From NCBI RefSeq assembly GCF_000258425.1, contig NC_017461.1, positions 248,001-312,000 on the forward strand: a DNA stretch of 64,000 bases. The letters run 5' to 3'. The position numbers and the translations under genes were made by a program. Positions 25,443 through 34,566 of the stretch are shown here, in pieces (position 1 is the stretch's first letter; each line of letters starts with the position of its first letter). This stretch comes from Fervidicoccus fontis Kam940. Its GTDB lineage: Archaea > Thermoproteota > Thermoprotei_A > Sulfolobales > Fervidicoccaceae. A model generated the notes under the pieces. The model was not told the origin of the DNA. It made no database searches and worked only from the letters and a program-made list of their open reading frames with translations.

Positions 25443-25492
25443 TTCATCTCAGGAATAAGCTCCCTTCAGTAAGGTCATTGGCCCACATATCA
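25443..25492 (+). repeat. degenerate right end of an IS200/IS605-type element
   Basis: CTCCCTTCAGTAAGG followed by CCCACATATCA (25459-25491), with CAGGAA before it, aligns with the right end of the element at 23097-23165 (CCTCTTCAGTAAGG, then TTCACATATCA). No tnpB sequence remains. It is an older scar of the same element family. Confidence 0.5.
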
Positions 25493-25612
25493 ATTCGTTT
25501 TTTTACATCTTTCATATACATTACAATAAGAATGTTTTCAAAGATCTCTTTTCAACTTTTCTAAAGGTTTCTCTTCGACATTCATGAAGTAAAGTTAAAA
25601 ACTTTTTAATTA

Positions 25613-26494
25613 TCACTGCTTTGAAAAGTGAAGCTTTCGGTTGTAAAGTTCATCTCTATTTGATTCTAGTGGATTTCGCTCTACTCCCATAAATTCAGCT
25701 GCATCTGTGATTTTAATTTTTTGATTATAATTTATTCTCAATCTTTCTAGCCTGTTTACATAGTTTTTTTCTCTGGCAAAGTGATGATCTATAATAATTG
25801 TGTTCAAAGTATTAATAGAAAAAATTTTTTCTAAATTTTTCTCTCCGTTTTCAACTTCTTCTACGCCCTTTATTGATCCTATGAGATAATAAGGAGGACC
25901 ACTGATATATACAATTGTAGGTTTGTTATTTATAATCCAACGAGCAGCTTCATCATCTCCCGGACCCTGTGTATCTGAAGCGAACAAATATCTTTGTTCT
26001 TCATCATCAATTAATATAACTAGAACTTTTCCTAAAGGCGTATTTTGAGATCCATGCCATAGCGGGAAGGAAATCTTCATTTTTATTCCTTCAAATACAA
26101 AATCTTCACCGTTAGTGAAAATTAACTTAGAAATATCCTTAGTTTTTTTAATAAATTCTTTGGCTCTCATTTTTTGACTATAATTAATATCAATTTCAGG
26201 ATGCTTCATAATGATAGTTTTATTTTTAAAAGCTTCAATACAATAATCATTGCTAAGGTAATGATCTCTATGAAAATGAGTTATTACTATTAAATTTGAA
26301 TCATTAAGATTTTTGCAAATTTTTTCAATACTTTTTTCCAATTCATTTAATTCAATCTCATGAGGAGGTAGTCCATATCTATATGGAGCCAGTGCAGCTC
26401 CTGGATCAATAAAGATTTTAAAGCCTTTGGCTTCAACAATATTAGCCATTGATCGAACTCCCAAACTGTCCGATGTAATAATAGTAATTTTCGT
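25613..26494 (-). CDS. UPF0282 family metallo-beta-lactamase fold protein, apparent ACG start
   Basis: Archaeal UPF0282 proteins are about 300 residues and begin with Met-Lys-Ile followed by a SLGVRSMA stretch. Here TTG 26464 starts at LGVRSMANIVEAKG, too late, but the frame is open ten codons further to an ACG at 26494 giving (M)KITIITSDSLGVRSMA. GGAGGT (26503-26508) lies exactly eight bases before that ACG and no ATG, GTG or TTG is available there. Metal site VITHFHRDHYL and FASDTQGPGD follow. Function unknown; possibly nucleic acid processing. Confidence 0.8.
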   Translation of the reverse strand, partial: TKITIITSDSLGVRSMANIVEAKGFKIFIDPGAALAPYRYGLPPHEIELNELEKSIEKICKNLNDSNLIVITHFHRDHYLSNDYCIEAFKNKTIIMKHPEIDINYSQKMRAKEFIKKTKDISKLIFTNGEDFVFEGIKMKISFPLWHGSQNTPLGKVLVILIDDEEQRYLFASDTQGPGDDEAARWIINNKPTIVYISGPPYYLIGSIKGVEEVENGEKNLEKIFSINTLNTIIIDHHFAREKNYVNRLERLRINYNQKIKITDAAEFMGVERNPLESNRDELYNRKLHFSKQ

Positions 26495-26570
26495 TTAAGT
26501 CTACCTCCTAATAATGAATTAAATTAAAAAAAATAAAAGTTTTAATTGTACAACAATAAGATGGAAAACC

Positions 26571-27134
26571 ATGGAAGAAAAAATATCAATAATGCAAAAA
26601 TATAACATAACTTATGACACTTATGAGATGCTTTATAAAATAGAACAAGAAGAAAAATATAAGCTAATTGATAAGTTAATTGACCAAATAAGAGGAAAAA
26701 TATTAGATGCTGGAATTGGGACAGGTCTTTTTGAAGAGTATTTATTTAGAAATGGAAAGATGATAAATTTCGATTTGATTGTTGGCATTGACATAAGCAT
26801 TAAAATGTTAGATGAGCTGATTAAGAAAAGAGATTTTTTAAAAGAAAAAATTGAGTTAGTAAACGGAGATATTGCATTTGCGCCATTTAGAGAAAAAATT
26901 TTCGATTATACTTTTTCCTTCACATCTCTTTTTTTAAATAACGATTATGAAAATGAGCTAAACGAGCTTGAAAGGGTCACTAAAAAGAGCATTGTATTAA
27001 GTATTCTAAAAAAGGGACTAAAAGAAAAAATGCTTGAAATTCTTCAACATCATAATGCTACTATGATCACGCAAAATGATAAAGATGCAGTATACTTAAT
27101 TAAATTAAAAAATCATTATCAAAATCAGCTTTGA
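26571..27134 (+). CDS. class I SAM-dependent methyltransferase
   Basis: 187 residues. Motif I ILDAGIGTGLFEEYL binds AdoMet, VGIDIS follows as the acidic loop, and VNGDIAFAPFREKIFDYTFSF matches motifs III-IV. Short for the class and without a recognisable substrate domain, so the substrate cannot be named. Sixteen bases before the NFACT gene, on the same strand, which suggests co-transcription. Confidence 0.8.
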   Translation: MEEKISIMQKYNITYDTYEMLYKIEQEEKYKLIDKLIDQIRGKILDAGIGTGLFEEYLFRNGKMINFDLIVGIDISIKMLDELIKKRDFLKEKIELVNGDIAFAPFREKIFDYTFSFTSLFLNNDYENELNELERVTKKSIVLSILKKGLKEKMLEILQHHNATMITQNDKDAVYLIKLKNHYQNQL

Positions 27135-27150
27135 TATGTTGTGATTAAAA

Positions 27151-29040
27151 ATGAACATAAAAGAATCAATGACAGTTATTGATCTTATTGCATTTTTAAG
27201 AGAGCTAGAAAAAGAAAAAATTAACTTAAAAGTTTCTAATATTTATCACATCCCTCAGACTAAGAGAATCTTAATCAAGTTAAAAGATCCTTATTTTAAG
27301 TTCCTAGTAGCTGAAGCTTCTAAGAAAATTTATTTTTCTAAGTATTCATTACCAACTCCGGAAAAGCCGAGTATTTTTGCACTTTCGCTTAGGAAGTATT
27401 TAAATGAAAGAGTTATTACGAGCATAAAACAGATAGGTTTTGATAGAATTTTAAAACTTGAATTCGATAATGACTACGCTCTATATATCGAACTACTCCC
27501 TAGAGGAGAAATCATCTTAACAGATCCTACAGAAAGAATCATTCATGCATCATCATTCAAAAAAATGAGAGATAGAAAAATAGAAAGAAATTCGCAATAT
27601 ATTCTGCCTCCAATTTTTGAGAAAAGGCCTACGGCCGAAATGTGCATCGAAGCTTTATCAAGCGAAGGTAAAAAGGGCTTAATTAAAAAACTTGGGCTTC
27701 CACATGAACTTATTGATGAAGCTATAGGAGAAGTTGGTTGCGAAAATTGTTTTGAAAAAATTTGCAATAAAATTGAAGAAATAATGGGTTCTTTAGGAAT
27801 TGATGGAGGATATATAGTTCATCAAGATGATACGCTTATAGCATTCTATCCTTTTAATCCATCTGTAATTCATAAGAATTCTAAAATTGAAAAAACCGAA
27901 AAATTCAATGATGCTCTTGATAAGTATTTTTATAGTATTGATGTTCTGAGACCCGTTGCTTTGGAAGACGAAGAAATTTCAAGAACAAAAGCTAGCATTG
28001 ATAAGATTAGAGAAGATATTGAAAAAGGTGAGCAAAAGGTAAAAGAGCTATATGAAGTTGCAAACAGATTAGCTTCATTTTCTTCATATATAGAAGAAAA
28101 AATTAAATGTGCTAGAGAGGTTCAAAAGAAATACGGTTGGGAAAAAGTAAAGGAAAGATGCCCAGGCATACAAAAAGTTTTTCAAAACAGTGGAGAGTTC
28201 ACTTTAGATTTAGAGGGAAAAGAATATAAATTCAATATATTTGAAGATGCCTTTACGCAAATTGGTAAAATTTTTGATGAAGCTAAAAAACTAAAGAAAA
28301 AAGTTGAAAATGCAAAAGCTAATTTAGAAACACTCGAATTAAAGCTCAAAGAGTTGAACTTAAAAAAGCATGAAAAAGAAAGAGAAGTTAAAGCTATAGC
28401 GAGAAAAAGAGATTGGTATGAAAAATACATATGGAGCTTTACAAGAAACAGGTTATTGATTATAGCTGGCAGGGATGCACAGCAAAATGAAGCTATAGTA
28501 AAAAAATATCTTATGAAGAACAAAAAATCTCTGTATTTCCATGCAGAAATTCATGGCGCGCCTTCTACGATATTATTAGCAGAAAATGAAGATATTAAAG
28601 AAGAGGATATATATGACACATCTGTTATAGCAGCATCTTATTCGAAAGCATGGAAGGCCTCTCTAAAAGTCGTGGACGTATTTTGGGTACATAGTGATCA
28701 GGTTTCAAAAACTCCCCCTGCTGGAGAATACCTTGAAAAAGGAAGTTTTATGATATATGGAGAAAAAAATTATGTAAGAAACGTTCCATTAAAACTTGGA
28801 ATTGGATTGCAACAAACTGCCGATAATGCTTATAGATTTTTTGTTGGAAGCGAAGAATCAGTTAAGAAGAATTCCTATCCAGTAGCTATTATTGAACCGG
28901 GAAATATTGAAGCTCAAGAAGTAGCAAATAAAATATATCAATATATTAAGAATTTAAACTTTGAGTCGCTTCCATCGTTAAAAGAACTGGTTCAGATAAT
29001 ACCTGGAAAGTCTAATTTATCTTTTGAAATCAATCATTAA
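27151..29040 (+). CDS. rqcH: NFACT (RqcH/Rqc2/NEMF-like) ribosome quality control protein
   Basis: 629 residues. An N-terminal NFACT-N domain (LRELEKEKINLKVSNIYHI; LRKYLNERVITSIKQIGFDRI), a middle coiled coil (about 285-440), and the C-terminal NFACT-R domain RLLIIAGRDAQQNEAIVKKYL...LYFHAEIHGAPSTIL. Family members bind stalled 50S/60S subunits carrying nascent chains and recruit charged tRNA to add C-terminal Ala (bacteria) or Ala/Thr tails (yeast). The archaeal role is inferred from these. ATG 27151 follows the methyltransferase closely. Confidence 0.9.
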   Translation: MNIKESMTVIDLIAFLRELEKEKINLKVSNIYHIPQTKRILIKLKDPYFKFLVAEASKKIYFSKYSLPTPEKPSIFALSLRKYLNERVITSIKQIGFDRILKLEFDNDYALYIELLPRGEIILTDPTERIIHASSFKKMRDRKIERNSQYILPPIFEKRPTAEMCIEALSSEGKKGLIKKLGLPHELIDEAIGEVGCENCFEKICNKIEEIMGSLGIDGGYIVHQDDTLIAFYPFNPSVIHKNSKIEKTEKFNDALDKYFYSIDVLRPVALEDEEISRTKASIDKIREDIEKGEQKVKELYEVANRLASFSSYIEEKIKCAREVQKKYGWEKVKERCPGIQKVFQNSGEFTLDLEGKEYKFNIFEDAFTQIGKIFDEAKKLKKKVENAKANLETLELKLKELNLKKHEKEREVKAIARKRDWYEKYIWSFTRNRLLIIAGRDAQQNEAIVKKYLMKNKKSLYFHAEIHGAPSTILLAENEDIKEEDIYDTSVIAASYSKAWKASLKVVDVFWVHSDQVSKTPPAGEYLEKGSFMIYGEKNYVRNVPLKLGIGLQQTADNAYRFFVGSEESVKKNSYPVAIIEPGNIEAQEVANKIYQYIKNLNFESLPSLKELVQIIPGKSNLSFEINH

Positions 29041-29137
29041 TCGCAAGAGGTTAGGTATAGCATAACATATTATAATTAGAAAGAAAAAAATATAACTTTT
29101 TTAATTTATATTTAGCTTTTGAATAGAGGGAACATCA

Positions 29138-29566
29138 ATGGATATAAAAAGAAAAGAGTATTCAGTTAAAGATTTAATGAGTTTTAATGTTGTTACAGTT
29201 GATCCTAATACTTCGTTAGATGAAGCAGTAAGGATTATGCTAGAAAATAATATTGGAAGTGTAGTTGTTGTAAACGAAAAAGGGGTTTTAATTGGAATAT
29301 TAACAGAAAAAGACTTAATCACAAAAGTGATTAAAGGAAAGCTCGATTTGAAGGATCTTAAGGTGAAAGATATAATGAGTGCTCCAGTCGTATACGTTGA
29401 GCCCGATACTCCTCTTTACGAAGCGGTTGCATTAATGCAATCAAAAAAGATAGGTCATCTTCCAGTTGTAAAAAATGGAAGAGTTGTAGGAATTATTGCA
29501 ACAGGAGATATTATATCAATAGCGCCTGAATATTTGGAGCTACTAAGAATAAAGAAAAAAAGATGA
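29138..29566 (+). CDS. two-CBS-domain protein
   Basis: 142 residues: two CBS domains back to back forming one Bateman module (VKDLMSFNVVTVDPNTSLDE... then VKDIMSAPVVYVEPDTPLYE...), each with the GILTEKD or GIIATGD adenine-nucleotide-binding pattern. No attached enzyme or DNA-binding domain. Probably senses AMP, ATP or AdoMet and regulates a partner. MetK follows downstream, which makes AdoMet a tempting but unproved ligand. Confidence 0.88.
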   Translation: MDIKRKEYSVKDLMSFNVVTVDPNTSLDEAVRIMLENNIGSVVVVNEKGVLIGILTEKDLITKVIKGKLDLKDLKVKDIMSAPVVYVEPDTPLYEAVALMQSKKIGHLPVVKNGRVVGIIATGDIISIAPEYLELLRIKKKR

Positions 29567-29643
29567 ATGGATTTATTAAGTTGAGTGTCATGATAGTTTC
29601 TCTCGTTTCATTGTCAATATTTATTAGATTTGTTTATATGTGA
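29563..29643 (+). CDS. 26-aa single-segment membrane ORF
   Basis: ATG 29563 overlaps the CBS gene stop codon (ATGA) and encodes MNGFIKLSVMIVSLVSLSI followed by FIRFVYM, a single hydrophobic helix with one N-terminal Lys and a C-terminal Arg. Coupled translation of very small membrane proteins in this way is plausible, but the length allows chance. No homologue recognised. Confidence 0.25.
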   Translation: MNGFIKLSVMIVSLVSLSIFIRFVYM

Positions 29644-29809
29644 AAAGAATTCTTCATCAGCCAAATCTTTTATCCTTTTCGTAATATTCATTAGGTTGTT
29701 TTCATACCACTCTTTTCACCTTTTTTCGAAAAATTAAAAAGTAACATTTAAAATGTCATTATGTTTCTATTAATATTCTATAAAAATCATTAAATAAGAG
29801 GTTTTTAAA

Positions 29810-31027
29810 ATGACAAAAAACATATATGTCGAAGAAGTTGAGTGGCAACTGCCTCAAGATATGGAAATTGAATTAGTCGAAAGAAAAGGTATAGGCCATC
29901 CAGATTATATAGCTGATTCTGCTTCTGAAGAGGTTAGCATAGGATTATCGAACTATTATATTGAGCATTACGGTAGAATTCTTCATCACAATGTGGATAA
30001 GGTATTAATTGTTGGAGGACAATCAGATCCTAAGTTCAGAGGAGGTCGCGTCCTCCATCCTATATACATATTAGTTTCAGGCAGAGCAACAACTACAGTA
30101 AAAACTGACGATGGCATTGAGAACGTCCCAATTGGAACTATTATAATGTCATCAGTAAAAAAATGGATTAAGAACAACATGAGATATTTAGATCCAGAAG
30201 AGCACGTCATTGTGGACTATAAAATAGGAAAAGGAAGTGAAGATCTTACAGGGATATTTGATAGAGGACTTAGTGTTCCGCATGCAAATGATACGAGCTT
30301 CGGTATAGGATTTTACCCATATTCTACATTGGAAAATGTTGTTTATCAAACCGAAAGGTTCTTAAATAGTCCAGAAATGAAGAAGAAAATTCCAGAACTA
30401 GGAGAAGACATTAAGGTAATGGGCTTAAGAAATAAAAAAGAAATCGATTTAACTATCGCAGGAGCTATGATTAGCAAGCTTGTCGACGACAAAGATCATT
30501 ATATCAATATTAAAGAAAAAGTGGTTGAAGAAGTTTATAAATATACAGAGAGATTGGCACCTGAATATGAAATAAAGATATTCTTTAATACAGGCGATTC
30601 TCCTGAAAAGAATATCTTCTATTTAACAGTTACGGGAACGAGCGCAGAGCATGGAGATGATGGCGCAACTGGTAGAGGAAATAGAGCCAACGGGCTTATC
30701 ACACCGATGAGACCTATGAGCTTAGAAGCAACAGCAGGAAAAAACCCAGTCAATCACGTTGGAAAAATTTACAATATCATCGCTATGCTAGCAAGCAAGA
30801 AAATATATGAGGAACTTCATGAAGAGGCTCATGTTATAGTTCAGATATTAAGCCAAATTGGAAGGCCAATCGATGATCCTTTGGCAACTTCTATTAAATT
30901 AACATCTAAAACAAAACCGATAACTAATGATATGAAAGAAGAAGCAAGAAACATAATTGAACAAGAACTAAAAGAAATAACAAAATATACGAAATTAATC
31001 CTCGAAAAAAAGGTACAACTATTCTAA
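29810..31027 (+). CDS. metK: S-adenosylmethionine synthetase, archaeal type
   Basis: 405 residues. Archaeal-type MAT motifs: [38 protein letters not shown]-like [17 protein letters not shown], and [16 protein letters not shown] followed by [19 protein letters not shown]. Makes AdoMet from methionine and ATP. GAGG precedes the ATG by a few bases. Stand-alone transcription unit with an AT-rich 240-base leader region. Confidence 0.96.
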   Translation: MTKNIYVEEVEWQLPQDMEIELVERKGIGHPDYIADSASEEVSIGLSNYYIEHYGRILHHNVDKVLIVGGQSDPKFRGGRVLHPIYILVSGRATTTVKTDDGIENVPIGTIIMSSVKKWIKNNMRYLDPEEHVIVDYKIGKGSEDLTGIFDRGLSVPHANDTSFGIGFYPYSTLENVVYQTERFLNSPEMKKKIPELGEDIKVMGLRNKKEIDLTIAGAMISKLVDDKDHYINIKEKVVEEVYKYTERLAPEYEIKIFFNTGDSPEKNIFYLTVTGTSAEHGDDGATGRGNRANGLITPMRPMSLEATAGKNPVNHVGKIYNIIAMLASKKIYEELHEEAHVIVQILSQIGRPIDDPLATSIKLTSKTKPITNDMKEEARNIIEQELKEITKYTKLILEKKVQLF

Positions 31028-31162
31028 TATTTTATTTAAAAAATAGTTTTTAAATAATGGTCATATTTTTTAAATTTAGCTTATAATTTTAAATCATAAA
31101 GATGACAAAATTTTTAGTAATTTAGAATTTATCTCCATTGATTATAAACCTAAGTCAGATTT

Positions 31163-33136
31163 TTACCTATCTTTTCTCCTCTTTTCCCTATATTCATTGA
31201 ATATCTTTTCAAACTTTTCTATCTCTTTAACTTTCTCTATCTCTTTAAGCTTTTCCTCGGCTTCTTTGATCTTATCCAGTACTTTTCTTTCTATGATAAT
31301 AATGTCTTTAATTTTTTTGTAGTCGTATTCAAATATGGAAACAACAGGTATACCATTTTCTTTTAACAAATTGTATATACCACTATTTTCGCTATACTGA
31401 TATGAGATGAGAATTCCTCGGATATTTTTATTTTTTAAAAGAATTCCAATATCGCTTTGGTAAGAATCAGGGTTTTCAACATAAATCAAGTTTACATTAT
31501 ATTCGAGTAGTTTGTTAAGATTGCTTTTCGTTAAACTTGAAACAATTGGAACGGGTATATATTCTCCTTTAACTAACTTGTCAAGTATATCTTCATATTC
31601 CTTTACCCTTTCTTCGAGCATTTTTATATCTAAATTCTTTGCTTCCAGCTGTTTATTTAATTCGCTAATTGATTCTTTTAAAACACTCATAGTCCTTTCA
31701 ATGCTAGAATTTATATCAACCAGCTGAACATTCTTTTTTGCTAGTTTAATTTCCTTATCTTTGTTTTTTAGTTCTTCGTAAAGTTTGTTAATCTTTGCCT
31801 TTAACAAAATGTTTTCTTTTTTTATTTTTTCAAGCTCTTCATTTAATTTCTTTTCTAAATCTCTGGCTCCGGCTTTATAATCTATTATCACTTTATTTTC
31901 TCTTTCCATACTCAGTATCCGTTTCAGTTCTTCTTCTATGGCATCAGAGACAGCCTTACCTTTAATTACTTCCTGCTTTATTTTTCTAGAAGATAAAGAG
32001 AGCCCGGTTCTCAAAAGATATTCATCAACTTCTTTTAATTTTTTAGAAAGCGTTTTGAATGCGTTGTAAGCGGCGGAATATGCGTCTCGCATATGAGAAT
32101 CTAATGATATATCGCTAGTTCCTGATAACGCATTAAATGCCATTTCTCTTTTTACTTCTACGCTCAAAGATTCCTCAGGTATAAAAAGTTCCGCATTAAA
32201 TTTACTTGCAATTTTTTTAACGGTATCAGGAACAGGTTTAACATCTGCAGCAATTATTACCGGACTTCCATAGCTTTGAATCAACTCTATAACTTCTTCT
32301 CTATCTCCAGATCTTTTTGTTCCTAAATATAGTAAATTTCCTTCTATGTCTAAGATTGCAATGCCGAAATTTAGTCCAGGATCTATACCTACAATAATAG
32401 GTTTATCTTCTTTCTTCTCCTTTTTAAAAGCGAAGGATATTACCAGGTCATTCTTTATTTCTATACTAACACTTGTTCCTTGCCTGGGTTTTATCAATCC
32501 TATTAAACTACTTCTTGGGGTATAGACTGTAAAAATCGCACCATCTATTCCCGCTCCTGATTTTCTATACAAAAGTTCATAATCAAAATTGTTCTTGTCT
32601 AAAACATCTTTTATATCATTGGTTATTTGGAGGATAGTAACTCTAACTTTTCTCTTATATCTGTTGTTACTCATTCCTCCAGGTCCATAGCTTCTATTTT
32701 TTCTAACAATTATTTTAGTTCTGATCTGTTTTTTAATTAAAGAAGTGCCATAACCTGTATAAGCAAGATATGCTAGATAATAAGCAGTTTTTTGCGGAGT
32801 TAAATTAAAAGTTGAAATGCCGGACTTTTTCAAAATGCCTCTAAAATCCTCAAAACCTTCATCATTTAAATTCACTTGAATGAATTCTGTATTTTCGGGG
32901 AATAAAGAAATTATCCTTTTTAATTCTCTTACGTTTGGAGCTAATTCAAAAATGTTATCTGTAGCGACTTTTTTAACATTATAGTCCCATGCCAATCTTA
33001 TTATTTTTTCTAGGCCTCCATTTTCAATTTTAGAAATGAGTTTGCCATCACATATAAGTACAATAGCATATAATTTTTCCATTTGGTTACTAATATCAAA
33101 ACCAAGTACGCATATATTCGCGTTTGTTTTGCTCAT
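31163..33136 (-). CDS. DUF460 protein, RNase H-fold domains and long coiled coil
   Basis: 657 residues. N-terminal VLGFDISNQMEKLYAIVL and a second VGIDPGLNFGIAILDIEGN at about residue 250 have the RuvC/RNase H-like nuclease first-strand pattern with Asp; HMRDAYSAAYNAFK carries further acidic residues. Residues about 430-545 are coiled coil, followed by a small alpha/beta domain and a basic C-terminal helix. The DUF460 family occurs across crenarchaea and its function is unknown; a nucleic-acid-cleaving role is only inferred from the fold. Confidence 0.85.
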   Translation of the reverse strand: MSKTNANICVLGFDISNQMEKLYAIVLICDGKLISKIENGGLEKIIRLAWDYNVKKVATDNIFELAPNVRELKRIISLFPENTEFIQVNLNDEGFEDFRGILKKSGISTFNLTPQKTAYYLAYLAYTGYGTSLIKKQIRTKIIVRKNRSYGPGGMSNNRYKRKVRVTILQITNDIKDVLDKNNFDYELLYRKSGAGIDGAIFTVYTPRSSLIGLIKPRQGTSVSIEIKNDLVISFAFKKEKKEDKPIIVGIDPGLNFGIAILDIEGNLLYLGTKRSGDREEVIELIQSYGSPVIIAADVKPVPDTVKKIASKFNAELFIPEESLSVEVKREMAFNALSGTSDISLDSHMRDAYSAAYNAFKTLSKKLKEVDEYLLRTGLSLSSRKIKQEVIKGKAVSDAIEEELKRILSMERENKVIIDYKAGARDLEKKLNEELEKIKKENILLKAKINKLYEELKNKDKEIKLAKKNVQLVDINSSIERTMSVLKESISELNKQLEAKNLDIKMLEERVKEYEDILDKLVKGEYIPVPIVSSLTKSNLNKLLEYNVNLIYVENPDSYQSDIGILLKNKNIRGILISYQYSENSGIYNLLKENGIPVVSIFEYDYKKIKDIIIIERKVLDKIKEAEEKLKEIEKVKEIEKFEKIFNEYREKRRKDR

Positions 33137-33598
33137 TTTAAACTTTTACCTTATTTGCTTATTTTTAAAAGGTATTTTTCACCAAATAGCAATTATCTAT
33201 TAATTTTAGAAGCTTAATATTACATTATTAACAACGTAGATTATAAGTTTTTAGCGTATTTCCCACTTAAAAATATTGTTGATTTTTTAAATATTTTTCA
33301 CATAGTAAAAAATTTCTTCTTTTGCTAAAAATTTACGAATGAAAGCCTAAATTTTAAATCAGTGATTAAGGTTTAAATATTTTTTAGATTTCGATCTCTA
33401 TTTAAGTTTAGCGATCAGCTTTCCAAGGTAATTAGGTATTACTAAATCTAACTGTTTGCATGATGGTTGACCTGAATTTAAGCTAATAGAGCTTTTAATG
33501 CTTAAGAATGATCTCCGACCACTATGTTTTGATGAAATATGTATTCAAAAATAGATGCGGAAAACCTCCTCGCTCTTTAGGGCTAAGAAGAGATCAGC
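33137..33598. other. 462-bp gene-free region
   Basis: Between the DUF460 start and the RIO2 stop I find no coding frame of plausible composition. TATA-like stretches before the DUF460 start are likely. A short stretch at 33455-33480 has ATGATGG and CTGA but not the spacing of a C/D sRNA. The part 33540-33600 is less AT-rich and could hold the RIO2 3' untranslated region. Confidence 0.5.
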
Positions 33599-34486
33599 TC
33601 AGGATTTTAGTATTTTTATAAAAAATTCCTCGCAATTAAGTTGTGAATTATATTTTTTATTAAAAAAAGTGCAGACATTATAAATATCTCTTTTTAAATA
33701 GCTGTTTGCATTTGGATGATTTTTATCAAAATATTGCGGCCAGTCAATGAGTACAGGAATCTCATCGGGTAGTTTTATTATAATGTTATATTCGCTCAGA
33801 TCGCCGTGCACTATTCCAACTTTGTTATAAGCGATATCGATGACTTCCAATATTTTGAGAAAAACAGTTTCAGGATTTTTCAGCTCTTTTATTTTATACA
33901 ATTCTACTCCTTCAACATATTTCATAACTACAAGGTTTCTGTTGTATCCAACTACCTCACTTACGTACTTAGTATATTTTGAAAGTATGTCTAAAGCCTT
34001 ATACTCTCTTTGTGCGCTTATTTTTGATTCATCGAACCAGTTTGATGTCCTCTGCTCTAAAACATACGATCTGAGCCTTTCAGTTTTTTTAAAACTCCTC
34101 CTTCCAACCATATGAAACTTTAAAGCAAGTCTTAAGTTCCCTGGACCTATTGCTTCATAAATTTCGCTTTCTTTACCAACATTAGTAAGATCTCCTATAG
34201 CCGTTACTAGTCCCTTTCTTACAATTGCACTTAGTGAAATCATATTTAATCCAAGATATGTAAGTTTATATCCTACTATACTTCCTATTTGCCTTCTTAT
34301 TAACTTCAACGATGAAAGAAGATTTAAAATTGAGTTCATTTTTTCAGAACTAATCCTTGCCTTTTGATGAATATAAGATATTGGAACATATTCGTATTTA
34401 TGAAGACCACTTTCAATCGCAATCAATATTCTAAACCCTTCATTAGGTATTTTCAAATATAATTCTCCCAATTTCAAAGTTATCAC
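33599..34486 (-). CDS. rio2: RIO2-type serine/threonine protein kinase
   Basis: 295 residues. An N-terminal winged helix (residues 1-85), as specific to RIO2, then the RIO kinase domain: GPGNLRLALKFHMVGRRSFKK with the ATP-binding Lys, catalytic loop VHGDLSEYNIII and metal-binding VLIDWPQ. RIO2 takes part in late maturation of the small ribosomal subunit. Expressed divergently from the four-CBS operon across an 80-base promoter region. Confidence 0.95.
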   Translation of the reverse strand: MITLKLGELYLKIPNEGFRILIAIESGLHKYEYVPISYIHQKARISSEKMNSILNLLSSLKLIRRQIGSIVGYKLTYLGLNMISLSAIVRKGLVTAIGDLTNVGKESEIYEAIGPGNLRLALKFHMVGRRSFKKTERLRSYVLEQRTSNWFDESKISAQREYKALDILSKYTKYVSEVVGYNRNLVVMKYVEGVELYKIKELKNPETVFLKILEVIDIAYNKVGIVHGDLSEYNIIIKLPDEIPVLIDWPQYFDKNHPNANSYLKRDIYNVCTFFNKKYNSQLNCEEFFIKILKS

Positions 34487-34527
34487 TGAAACATTACCAA
34501 ATTTCTATAGAATTGTTAATCAAATAG

Positions 34528-34537
34528 GTTTATATGT
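34528..34537 (+). promoter_or_regulatory. TATA box of the four-CBS operon
   Basis: GGTTTATATG is a good TATA element; the predicted start near 34558 leaves under ten bases before GTG 34567, so the first gene would be nearly leaderless. It sits in the divergent region shared with rio2. Confidence 0.45.
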
Positions 34538-34566
34538 TATTTCTGAGTAATAATATTATGGTTTAG

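Noticed and set aside
33455-33540. ATGATGG and CTGA motifs suggesting a C/D sRNA
   Set aside because: Spacing between boxes is about 5-8 bases, too short for a guide; no second pair.
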